Source: Bacteroidales bacterium (GTDB taxonomy: Bacteria > Bacteroidota > Bacteroidia > Bacteroidales > UBA932). From it: DNA of 57,713 nt. The notes below the pieces were generated by a model. It had not been told where the DNA came from and searched no databases. It was given only the letters and a program-made list of their open reading frames with translations. This document shows positions 18,234 through 25,504 of the stretch, piece after piece; the stretch's first letter is position 1, and every line of letters begins with the position of its first letter. A program made the position numbers and the translations under genes. The stretch is taken from the NCBI GenBank assembly GCA_012728975.1, contig JAAYDZ010000036.1, positions 1-57,713 of the forward strand, in the 5' to 3' direction.

Positions 18234-18995
18234 TTAAAGTCCCCTTACCCTTCTCTTGTACTCGGTAATACAGGCATCCAGACGCTCTTGAGCTGTAGTA
18301 TCGCCAGGTACATTATGAGAAGGATGGATAAAGAGTTTTTCGCCGCGATCAGCGAGAATCTGGGCAACGGTGCAGATGGTCATCCATACGGCAGTGATAA
18401 ATGCCACCGTAGATACGGGACCGATCTTGTCCCGGTGGTTTTTGAGGTCAACTGATGCATCAACGAGGGGACAGCAGGTATCCACCACATAATCGGCTAT
18501 CTGAAAGAGGTTTTTGCCGCCTGAATGACGGGGAACCTTGTTGCCTGTCTGTTCTGCCGAGCCAAATGCGATGACCTTCATACCGCGTTTTTTTGCTTCA
18601 AGGGCAACGTCTATATTAACTGCGTTGATGCCGGTATGTGAGAAGAGCCAAAGCACGTCTTTCTCGTCGAAATTCCAACCCTTCATAATGGCTTTGCCAT
18701 AGCCTTCGGTCCTTTCGAGGAAGAGGAATTGGTCAATACCCATCTCACCGGTGATATGGGTGAAAAATGTAAGGGGAAGCTCGCACAGGGGATGAAATCC
18801 TACAAAGCCGCCGATACGGGGATACATCTCCTCTATCGGGAGTGTGGCGTGGCCACAGCCGAAGGTGTGTACCCAACGACCTGACTGGATAGTGTCTGCC
18901 ATTACTTCTGCAACCTTGCGGATATTCTCCATCTGAGTTGCCTCAATCTTATTCATAACGCCCTGAGCGTTCTTTAACCATTCTTTTGCTAACAT
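18234..18995 (-). CDS. SIS-domain (sugar-phosphate-binding) protein
   Basis: A 253-residue protein of the uncharacterised SIS-domain group (COG4821-like). The SIS core is seen in GRWVHTFGCGHATLPIEE and in VLWLFSHTGINAVNIDVALEAKKRG, where serine/threonine residues would hold the phosphate of a phosphosugar. No helix-turn-helix domain is attached, so it is an isomerase or binding protein and not a RpiR-type regulator. The sugar is unknown; relatives often lie with N-acetyl-sugar or sugar-kinase genes, but none is adjacent here. Confidence 0.75.
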   Translation of the reverse strand: MLAKEWLKNAQGVMNKIEATQMENIRKVAEVMADTIQSGRWVHTFGCGHATLPIEEMYPRIGGFVGFHPLCELPLTFFTHITGEMGIDQFLFLERTEGYGKAIMKGWNFDEKDVLWLFSHTGINAVNIDVALEAKKRGMKVIAFGSAEQTGNKVPRHSGGKNLFQIADYVVDTCCPLVDASVDLKNHRDKIGPVSTVAFITAVWMTICTVAQILADRGEKLFIHPSHNVPGDTTAQERLDACITEYKRRVRGL

Positions 18996-19045
18996 TTGTT
19001 GTGTTTTAAGTTATAATAATCTTTATTCTTTATTTTAAATTCTTA

Positions 19046-19200
19046 ATTGCTAATCACTCATTCCTCATTACTACCAACCACACACTTCTTACTTCTCACT
19101 ACACATCACATACTACATACTCCCTATTACATACTCCCCACTCCCCAATTCATACTCTTCACCACACACTTCATACTCCTGACTACATACTACTTCATAC
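19046..19200. repeat. Degenerate pyrimidine-rich low-complexity tract
   Basis: About 155 bases made of variants of CATACTCC, CACACTTC and CTACATACTA. Read in one frame it would give a repetitive peptide (LLTTHHILHTPYYIL), which I take as an artefact. Similar degenerate tracts occur near 3520, 5290-5360, 16660-16700 and 16840-16870. It touches the 3' end of the gene at 19190. Confidence 0.6.
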
Positions 19201-19606
19201 TTTCTCTCTCTGCCATTCGTTTATCACGTTTGCGTTTTTCTCTGCCGCGAGCCGACTTGAGGTATCGTTTCCACTGGTCTTCGTCAAATATTTTCTCGTA
19301 TTCCTTGTCAATGGCGTCGAGCCATTTGTCATATGTGATCATAAAGATTTCGCGATTGGTGGCACCTGAGCGCTGAATGGCAGTCATCTCCTCATTCATT
19401 TTCGGCATCATATCCTGTAAAAGGGAATCTACAAGAAAGACCTGACGGAAATCGAGATCGAATTCTTTCATCAGATTGTCTGCCTCTTTGGCGGCCACCT
19501 CTATAAAATTGGTCGGACCCTGCTCGCCTTGAGGGTTTTGTGCATACAAAAAGCTACCGCAAAGCAGTGTCAGCGTTATCGTCAACAAAAACCTGGAGTA
19601 TCTCAT
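19190..19606 (-). CDS. Small exported helical protein, unknown
   Basis: From the ATG at 19606 this is a 138-residue protein with a signal peptide (MRYSRFLLTITLTLLCGSFLYAQ). The mature part is almost all charged helix, with VAAKEADNLMKEFDLDFRQ, DEDQWKRYLKSARGREKRKR and a basic tail. This recalls periplasmic Spy/CpxP-like or other short helical proteins of Bacteroidales, but I do not recognise a defined family. A TTG start eight codons earlier is possible but less likely. The 3' end abuts the low-complexity tract. Confidence 0.6.
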   Translation of the reverse strand: MRYSRFLLTITLTLLCGSFLYAQNPQGEQGPTNFIEVAAKEADNLMKEFDLDFRQVFLVDSLLQDMMPKMNEEMTAIQRSGATNREIFMITYDKWLDAIDKEYEKIFDEDQWKRYLKSARGREKRKRDKRMAERESMK

Positions 19607-19711
19607 GATGTGAAAGTTATTAGGATGCAAATATACAACAAAGAAACGAAAATGATGGATTTTGTCTTTCTGAAAAATACTCTAGAATCATCCCGATAAC
19701 AAGTTTTTTAT

Positions 19712-19719
19712 TATATTCG
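19712..19719 (+). promoter_or_regulatory. Possible -7 element of the C69 peptidase gene
   Basis: TATATTCG lies 29 bases before the ATG at 19749, one base away from TAnnTTTG. I see no good TTTG at the -33 position, so this is weak. Confidence 0.3.
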
Positions 19720-19748
19720 TGAAAATATTAATAAAAAAACTGAAAACA

Positions 19749-21416
19749 ATGAAGAGAACATTCCAAATCGTAATCTGCCTGATGCTCGCTTTTTGGCTGG
19801 GACAGGTGGAAGCCAACGCATGCACCAATGTTATTGTGACCAAAGGGGCCTCCAAAGATGGTTCCTGTATGGTGACTTACTCCGCTGACTCCCACCAGCT
19901 CTATGGCGAACTTTATTATGTGCCCGCCACTACATGGCCTAAGGGATCGAAAATGGAGATCTATGAGTGGGATTCGGGAAGGTATCTTGGCCAAATTGAC
20001 CAGGTTGAGCGTACATTCCAGACCGTGGGCAATATGAACGAACACCAGCTGATTATTGCGGAAACCACTTTTGGAGGACGCCGAGAATTGGCTAACCGTC
20101 ACGGCATAATGGATTACGGTTCCCTAATTTATGTTACTCTCCAGAGAGCACGTACTGCACGAGAGGCAATTACCATTATTGATGAATTTCTCCAGACATA
20201 TGGATTTCCTTCGGGAGGAGAATCATTTTCTATTGCGGATAAGGATGAATGTTGGATAATGGAGATTGTGGGTAAGGGAGAAGAACTCGGAGCTGTTTGG
20301 GTTGCTATCAGGATTCCTGACGGATATATCAGTGCACACGCCAATCAGAGCCGTATCCACAAATTTCCCCTTAATGATCCCGAAAACTGTCTCTATACTC
20401 CAGATGTAATCTCCTTTGCCCGCTCCAAAGGCTACTTCACCGGTGAAGATAAGGACTTCAGCTTCTGTGATGCTTATGCGCCGGCAGATTGGGGAGCACT
20501 CAGAGGCTGCGAAGCAAGAGTATGGGCTGCTTTCAATATTCTCGGCAAAGGCACATTCGATGCAGACAAATATCTCGACTTCGCTTTTGGCCACAATCCT
20601 GACAATAAGATGCCGCTCTATATAAAACCCGCAGAAAAAGTTGGAGTTAAAGAACTCGCTGATGTGATGAGAGACCATTTTGAGGACACTCCTATGGATT
20701 TCAGATATGATGTGGGCGCGGGTCCTCACGAGATTCCCTACAGATGGCGCCCGATGGGCTTTGAAGTGGATGGAAAGGCATATCGCTATGAGCGCTCAAT
20801 CGCCACCCAACAGACAGGATTCTGGTTTGTAGCCCAGTCACGCGGCTGGCTTCCCGATGAGATCGGAGGCGTGATTTGGTTTGGAGTAGACGACGCTGCC
20901 ACCTCTGCTGTGACTCCTATCTATACTTCAATTACGGAGGTTCCCGAGTGTTTCAGAGTTGGCAACGGAGGTATGACCACCTACTCACCCACTTCTGCAT
21001 TTTGGCTATTTAATAAAGTGACTCACTTTGCCTATCTTTTCTACAACAGAGTAGAGCCCGTTCTTAGAGCTGAGATTGATGCTTTCGAGCTAGGTAGTCT
21101 GAAGCTTATCAAAGAGGCTGATGTTAAAGCGCTCAAGATGCTGGAAGCAGGAAACAGAGGACAGGCTATCGCCTCTCTTACTGAATTCTCTGCTAAGAGG
21201 TCGGAACAGCTCTTTAATAGATGGTTGGAGCTGGAGGAGTTTCTGCTTGTCAAATTCATTGATGGCAATATCAAGCAGCAGAATGAGGATGGTACATTTA
21301 AGGATAACGGATCCGGTAAAGGAATTCCCGCTCGTCCTATCAATGATATTCCTCGCGAGCGTTGGCTCCGCGCCATTGTCAAGGATCATGGAGAAGTCAT
21401 GAAGGTTGGTAAATAA
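19749..21416 (+). CDS. C69 family dipeptidase
   Basis: An exported dipeptidase of the C69 (PepD/U34) family, which belongs to the N-terminal-nucleophile hydrolases. The signal peptide is removed just before the catalytic cysteine (WLGQVEANA / CTNVIVTKGASKDG), so Cys becomes the new N-terminus, as in Bacteroides members. Other family landmarks: YSADSHQLYGELY, ITIIDEFLQTYG, SFSIADKDECWIMEIVGKG and HANQSRIHKF. I chose the ATG at 19749 over a GTG at 19719 because the signal peptide begins there. Likely periplasmic digestion of peptides. The gene ends at a strong bidirectional terminator. Confidence 0.87.
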   Translation: MKRTFQIVICLMLAFWLGQVEANACTNVIVTKGASKDGSCMVTYSADSHQLYGELYYVPATTWPKGSKMEIYEWDSGRYLGQIDQVERTFQTVGNMNEHQLIIAETTFGGRRELANRHGIMDYGSLIYVTLQRARTAREAITIIDEFLQTYGFPSGGESFSIADKDECWIMEIVGKGEELGAVWVAIRIPDGYISAHANQSRIHKFPLNDPENCLYTPDVISFARSKGYFTGEDKDFSFCDAYAPADWGALRGCEARVWAAFNILGKGTFDADKYLDFAFGHNPDNKMPLYIKPAEKVGVKELADVMRDHFEDTPMDFRYDVGAGPHEIPYRWRPMGFEVDGKAYRYERSIATQQTGFWFVAQSRGWLPDEIGGVIWFGVDDAATSAVTPIYTSITEVPECFRVGNGGMTTYSPTSAFWLFNKVTHFAYLFYNRVEPVLRAEIDAFELGSLKLIKEADVKALKMLEAGNRGQAIASLTEFSAKRSEQLFNRWLELEEFLLVKFIDGNIKQQNEDGTFKDNGSGKGIPARPINDIPRERWLRAIVKDHGEVMKVGK

Positions 21417-21425
21417 CAACTTAAT

Positions 21426-21460
21426 AAAGAAGCCCTCGATCAATAACCGAGGGCTTCTTT
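21426..21460. terminator. Bidirectional intrinsic terminator
   Basis: AAAGAAGCCCTCG (21426-21438) pairs perfectly with CGAGGGCTTCTTT (21448-21460) over a 9-base loop, with A/T-rich flanks on both sides. It separates two convergent genes and can serve both. Confidence 0.9.
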
Positions 21461-21494
21461 ATTATAAATGATCTGAGGATCTTTTTAGCGATGA

Positions 21495-22658
21495 TTAGTT
21501 ACGCAGGGAGGCAATTTCATTTACGGCATTGATGGCGGCAATGATCTCTTCTTCCGTGGTAAAGGCACCTATACTCATACGAACTGTTCCGTGATTGTTG
21601 ATGGTACCGATACCTTCGTGTACTTTGGGTGCACACTGCAGACCGATACGAACTGCAATGTTGTAGTCCACATCCAGCATGGTGCCGACATCGCTGGAAT
21701 CGAAGTTATTGATATTGAACGAGAGTACCGGATTGTGGTTTTCAGCACTTTTGCAGCAATAGAGCTTAACAGCCGGATTCTTGCGCAGGCCATCCACCAG
21801 GATGTTCCACAATTCCATTTCACGTCTGTGAATGTTCATTATTCCCTGTTCGGTAATCCATTTTACACCGGCATGGAGACCTGCCACGCCCAAGATGTTG
21901 AGGGTGCCATATTCCAAACGATAGGGATATTCTTCCAAGTGTCCCGGATAAGCAGAACGGACGCCGGTACCGCCGGCACGGGTTTGGTTGATTTCGACTC
22001 CTTCGCGTACGTATGAACCACCGATTCCTGTCGGCCCCATCAGGCATTTGTGACCTGTAAAGCAATATACGTCGATGTTGCTGGCTTGCATATCCAAATC
22101 TACAGCACCTGCACCCTGGCTCCCGTCTACAACGAAAAGGATACCTTTTTTGCGACAGATTGCTCCTATCTCCGTCAACGGTTGAATGGTACCTACTACA
22201 TTGGAACAGTGAGTAACAATCACAAGTTTAGTGTTCGGACGGATCGCCTTTTCGATATCCTCCGGATGCACATAACCATCCTCATCAAAGGGCACATAGG
22301 TAACATCGATTGTTCCTGCTTGTTCGTGAACATAAAGTGGCCGCAAAACGGAGTTGTGTTCCAACATTGTTGTAACGACATGGGTCCCTTTTTCGACTAA
22401 ACCGTTGATGATCAGGTTGAGTGAATCAGTGGCGTTGTAACTGAAGGTAAGTCGGTTGTAGTCCTCGCCACCGTTAAAAAGGCGGGTCAACATTTTGCGG
22501 GTGGATGTTACCATATCTTCGGCTTCCAAAGCGGCATCAAAGCCCGAACGTCCCGGACTTACTCCTTTGGAACAATAAAACGAGTGCATAAACTCGTATA
22601 CACTATCGGGCTTCGGAAAACTTGTGGCCGAATTGTCCAAATAAATCAATTTGCTCAT
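21495..22658 (-). CDS. Class V aminotransferase, cysteine-desulfurase-like
   Basis: A 387-residue PLP enzyme of the cysteine desulfurase/selenocysteine lyase group (EF2568-like subfamily). The N-terminus YLDNSATSFPKPDSV is characteristic; the PLP lysine is in CFTGHKCLMGPTG near residue 210 and the loop cysteine that would carry the persulfide is in VRIGLQCAPKVHEGIG near 340. It is the last gene of a four-gene run with dsrC, a cytochrome b and an HdrD-like protein, 18 bases after the last. In that place it could load sulfur from cysteine onto DsrC. No IscU or SufU scaffold is nearby, which argues against a housekeeping iron-sulfur role. Confidence 0.82.
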   Translation of the reverse strand: MSKLIYLDNSATSFPKPDSVYEFMHSFYCSKGVSPGRSGFDAALEAEDMVTSTRKMLTRLFNGGEDYNRLTFSYNATDSLNLIINGLVEKGTHVVTTMLEHNSVLRPLYVHEQAGTIDVTYVPFDEDGYVHPEDIEKAIRPNTKLVIVTHCSNVVGTIQPLTEIGAICRKKGILFVVDGSQGAGAVDLDMQASNIDVYCFTGHKCLMGPTGIGGSYVREGVEINQTRAGGTGVRSAYPGHLEEYPYRLEYGTLNILGVAGLHAGVKWITEQGIMNIHRREMELWNILVDGLRKNPAVKLYCCKSAENHNPVLSFNINNFDSSDVGTMLDVDYNIAVRIGLQCAPKVHEGIGTINNHGTVRMSIGAFTTEEEIIAAINAVNEIASLRN

Positions 22659-22676
22659 GTTGTATTGTAATTATAA

Positions 22677-23969
22677 TTATAATATTAATGCGTTTGCTAC
22701 AATTTCTGCAACGGTCATGATCTTTACATTCAATTTGTAGGTGTGATTCAATTGCAACAACTGGTCGACACAGTTGTGACAGGGGGTAATTACAATCTTG
22801 GCGCCGCTCTTGCGAATTTGATCGGCTTTGATCTTGCCTATTCCGAGTCGGCGTTCATTATACTCACTCATAGCCAACTGTCCACCTCCGCCTCCGCAAC
22901 AATGGTTGTCGTTACCGTATGGATCCATTTCTATTATACTGCTGCACGATGCGTGCAACACATAGCGAAGGGTCTTAAACAAGCCTCCATTGCGTATCAA
23001 GTTACAGGGATCATGAATGGTAACCGGTTCGCTGTTGAGACTTTTATCCAAACGAATCAGTCCTGAATCGATGTACTCTTTGATCAGTTCCACGGCTGTT
23101 ATCATATCGAATTCGTAGGAATGTCCCAAATAATTGGGTCCTTCCCAACGGTTAGCGTAGGATCCGTGTCCACATTCTCCCAAAATCAAACGTTTTCCCT
23201 TTAAACGAAGTACCTCATCGTGGAGGTTACGGGCAATCAAGGTTGCTTCAGCAGTATTTCCGTTGAAATAACCGTAGTTGGTTACATCGTAGTATTTGGA
23301 AGAAAGTGTCCAGCTTTCTTGAGCAGCATAGAAAATTTTAGCCATTGCCTTAATAGAGAGCGGAAAAAACTTAGGTTCGCGCGGATTGAGGGTATAGAAG
23401 ACATTGCGATCCGATTCGTCCAGTGGAATACGAGCATTTTCGTCTTCAACTTCATCTTGCAGTTCTTCTTCCATCCATTCGATCGTATCCGTATATTCTT
23501 CGACGGGAATGGCCATATTGTTGCCGGTCTGTACTGCGGCATCCACCGTGGACTGCAATGAGGCCGGAACCATACCCATCTCTGCCAGCATCTCCCGGCC
23601 TTTATGGACGAGATAGGAGATATCTACTCCGATGGAGCAATGGGTGACGCAGCGGCCACACATGGTGCAGGATCCGAAAAGCAGGTCTACCATCTCTTCC
23701 GCCGTCTCTTCATTCAAGGGGCGGGCATTGACCAATTTAGGCGCATGTTTACCTAAAAAGGTGTTATAACGTTTATATATGGAGGCCACAATATCCACTT
23801 TGACAGCGGGAATATACTTCGCTTCGTGGAAGGTGTCATAATACATACAACTGGTTGCGCAAAGACCGCATCGAACACACGAATTCAGATGAGTGCGTAA
23901 TTTACTATCCGAGGTATCGGCCAAAAGGGCCAGCGCCTTTTCTCGTTTTACGGGATCAATCGGTTTCAT
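22677..23969 (-). CDS. HdrD/DsrK-like iron-sulfur oxidoreductase subunit
   Basis: A 430-residue cytoplasmic protein with two N-terminal 4Fe-4S cluster motifs (Cys31, 34, 37, 41 and Cys101, 104, 107, 111) and a C-terminal CCG domain (HCCGGGGGQLAMSEYNERR, then PCHNC). The CCG domain is the part of heterodisulfide reductase HdrD and of sulfate-reducer DsrK that holds the noncubane 4Fe-4S catalytic centre acting on disulfides. The first CCG repeat is degenerate (GECGHGSY, DPCNLIRNGG). It is 6 bases from a cytochrome b gene, giving an HdrDE/DsrMK-like pair. The expected substrate is a protein disulfide or trisulfide, here DsrC; the direction of electron flow cannot be told. Confidence 0.8.
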   Translation of the reverse strand: MKPIDPVKREKALALLADTSDSKLRTHLNSCVRCGLCATSCMYYDTFHEAKYIPAVKVDIVASIYKRYNTFLGKHAPKLVNARPLNEETAEEMVDLLFGSCTMCGRCVTHCSIGVDISYLVHKGREMLAEMGMVPASLQSTVDAAVQTGNNMAIPVEEYTDTIEWMEEELQDEVEDENARIPLDESDRNVFYTLNPREPKFFPLSIKAMAKIFYAAQESWTLSSKYYDVTNYGYFNGNTAEATLIARNLHDEVLRLKGKRLILGECGHGSYANRWEGPNYLGHSYEFDMITAVELIKEYIDSGLIRLDKSLNSEPVTIHDPCNLIRNGGLFKTLRYVLHASCSSIIEMDPYGNDNHCCGGGGGQLAMSEYNERRLGIGKIKADQIRKSGAKIVITPCHNCVDQLLQLNHTYKLNVKIMTVAEIVANALIL

Positions 23970-23974
23970 AGCGT

Positions 23975-24610
23975 TTAATGTTCAGGCCATGTGCCTCGGC
24001 GACCATAAAAATAACCGAGGTGTAAACGGGCAAAAAAGAAATAGAGAATGTGACGTGTTTTGCCGAGCGGAAACCACACCAGAAACAAAACGGATATGAT
24101 AAAGTAAACTATTTCAATGGCAGGCAGATGGGGGAATGCTATAAAAAGTGCCGTTATAGCTTGAAATATGGTCGTTAAACCGTTGGAAATGTAGTCGTCT
24201 GGGTTGGAAAAAGAGCGCAATTCCTGCTTGACAATACGTTTAATTAAAACTCCCAAACCGCAAAGTGTCGAAATTAGCAGACAACCTCCCAGTATCCATC
24301 CCAAAAGTTCGGGCATTTTCCAACCTATCCAAATATTGATAAGCGAAAAGATCAACAGAAGCAGGGATAAAAAGGTCCCTAAATGATAAATGATCCCTGC
24401 GGTGTAAGTCGGAAGATGGAGGTAGGCCGATTCTTTATGTTGTGGCATCATGGAATTGATGTAAGCATAACGAATGCCGGCCGATGTCTTGCCTTGCGTT
24501 TTAGCCTTATCTTTGGGCAACCCAAAACTTATGAGGCGAATAAAATGGCCAAAGAATATGCCGAAACATATTACTGAGGCCACCCATGCTAAAATATGAT
24601 ACCATTCCAT
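23975..24610 (-). CDS. HdrE/DsrM/NarI-like membrane cytochrome b
   Basis: An integral membrane protein of about 211 residues with five hydrophobic segments: EWYHILAWVASVICFG, LHLPTYTAGIIYHLG running into LLLLIFSLINIW, WILGGCLLISTLCG, TTIFQAITALFIAFP, and VYFIISVLFLVWFPLGK. The histidines in the first two and last segments are placed as in the haem-b ligands of nitrate reductase gamma-type cytochromes. With the adjacent HdrD-like protein it would pass electrons between quinone and a cytoplasmic thiol site. A second ATG at 24628 overlaps dsrC; I use 24610, which leaves a short gap. Confidence 0.75.
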   Translation of the reverse strand: MEWYHILAWVASVICFGIFFGHFIRLISFGLPKDKAKTQGKTSAGIRYAYINSMMPQHKESAYLHLPTYTAGIIYHLGTFLSLLLLIFSLINIWIGWKMPELLGWILGGCLLISTLCGLGVLIKRIVKQELRSFSNPDDYISNGLTTIFQAITALFIAFPHLPAIEIVYFIISVLFLVWFPLGKTRHILYFFFARLHLGYFYGRRGTWPEH

Positions 24611-24614
24611 AGCA

Positions 24615-24911
24615 CTATACACAACCATCAGGTTTGGGCAATCCGGCTACACGACAAGCGCCACGGGCAGGTCCCAAGGGGAACAATTCATAAATTTCTT
24701 TTAATTTCAATCCGGTGGATTTGCAGATTTTGCGAACCATCGGGGCATTACCATTTTCCAGATAGTGTTCACGTATTACGTCAATTACTTTCCAGTGATC
24801 TTCTGTCAATTCGCTGATTCCGTCTTCTTGGGCAAAGGTTTCTGCCACGGTTTTACTCCAAATGTCCGGATCCTTCAAGAATCCGTCTCCATCAACTTCG
24901 TATTGTGCCAT
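24615..24911 (-). CDS. dsrC: DsrC/TusE family sulfur-carrier protein
   Basis: A 98-residue sulfur carrier. The C-terminal arm carries both redox cysteines, Cys86 and Cys97, in CRVAGLPKPDGCV with ten residues between, the arrangement of true DsrC that can form an intramolecular disulfide or trisulfide; TusE of tRNA thiolation has only the last. The core motifs DGFLKDPDIWS, LTEDHWKVIDVIREHY and GARGAC-like LGPARGACR agree. I use the ATG at 24911; a GTG eleven codons earlier is less likely. No dsrAB, tusBCD or sulfite reductase gene is in the window. The next gene downstream is an HdrE-like cytochrome b, its probable redox partner. Confidence 0.88.
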   Translation of the reverse strand: MAQYEVDGDGFLKDPDIWSKTVAETFAQEDGISELTEDHWKVIDVIREHYLENGNAPMVRKICKSTGLKLKEIYELFPLGPARGACRVAGLPKPDGCV

Positions 24912-24965
24912 ATTGAATTTGATTAATGCGTTCCAAACGGCCACTAAGGTAGGAAAAATTGTGTG

Positions 24966-25001
24966 TGCGACAAAACATTATATTAAAAAAATGTTTTCGC
25001 A
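24966..25001. terminator. Hairpin between nrdG and dsrC
   Basis: TGCGACAAAACATT (24966-24979) pairs with AATGTTTTCGCA (24990-25001), with a two-base bulge. It lies in the 110-base gap between nrdG and dsrC and may end the nrdDG transcript, though the run of T falls in the loop and not after the stem. Just upstream is the palindrome TAACTAGTTA. I found no clear promoter for dsrC. Confidence 0.4.
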
Positions 25002-25021
25002 GATAACTAGTTAGCTGATTA

Positions 25022-25504
25022 TCAAGCTTCGGAGAGGGTATATTTTTGCATTAATGATGTGATGTCCTGCATTGTGTCGTTGTGAATGCGATAGAGGCGT
25101 TGGTTGGTGGTTTTTTTGTTCAATCCGCCGAGTGATTGAATATATTCTCCTAGTTTGATATAGTCAAAAAAGCGCATCGATTCTTTGTTTTGCAGAGTAT
25201 TGTTTCCGGAATACCAGGCAGTTCTGATTTTGTGATCCCATTTTTTTCGAATAAAAGCTGCCAATCCACACAACTCAGCGGGCGCGGCATCGCCGCCCAT
25301 AAAACAGACGCAGGTAATTGCATTTTCGTATTTGCAAATCAAGTCGTAAAGAGCTTTTTCGGAGAGTTCTTCCCCAATGTCGCTGCGCAAATGAGGGCTA
25401 TGACATCCAACGCAGCGATATGGACAGTTGGATAAGTTAATAGCCAACGTTACCTCATCGGGGACTTCCTGAAAAACGATATCGTAATCCACATATTTTA
25501 GCAT
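25022..25504 (-). CDS. nrdG: Anaerobic ribonucleotide reductase activating protein
   Basis: The radical-SAM activase that installs the glycyl radical on NrdD. The cluster motif CX3CX2C is CPYRCVGC (Cys27, Cys31, Cys34), followed by FMGGDAAPAEL, the SAM-binding GGD segment. At 160 residues it has the usual size. Its ATG overlaps the nrdD stop by 7 bases (ATGCTAA), so the pair is translated in a coupled way. The final part (GGLNKKTTNQRLYRIH) is the usual NrdG C-terminal motif. Confidence 0.93.
   Translation of the reverse strand: MLKYVDYDIVFQEVPDEVTLAINLSNCPYRCVGCHSPHLRSDIGEELSEKALYDLICKYENAITCVCFMGGDAAPAELCGLAAFIRKKWDHKIRTAWYSGNNTLQNKESMRFFDYIKLGEYIQSLGGLNKKTTNQRLYRIHNDTMQDITSLMQKYTLSEA

Noticed and set aside
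19047-19376. Possible plus-strand gene with LLTTHH-type repeats
   Set aside because: The repetitive peptide is only a translation of the low-complexity tract, and the rest is antisense to the small exported protein.
24615-24911. TusE of the tRNA 2-thiouridine pathway
   Set aside because: The protein has both DsrC cysteines and no tusBCD genes beside it; neighbours are redox enzymes.
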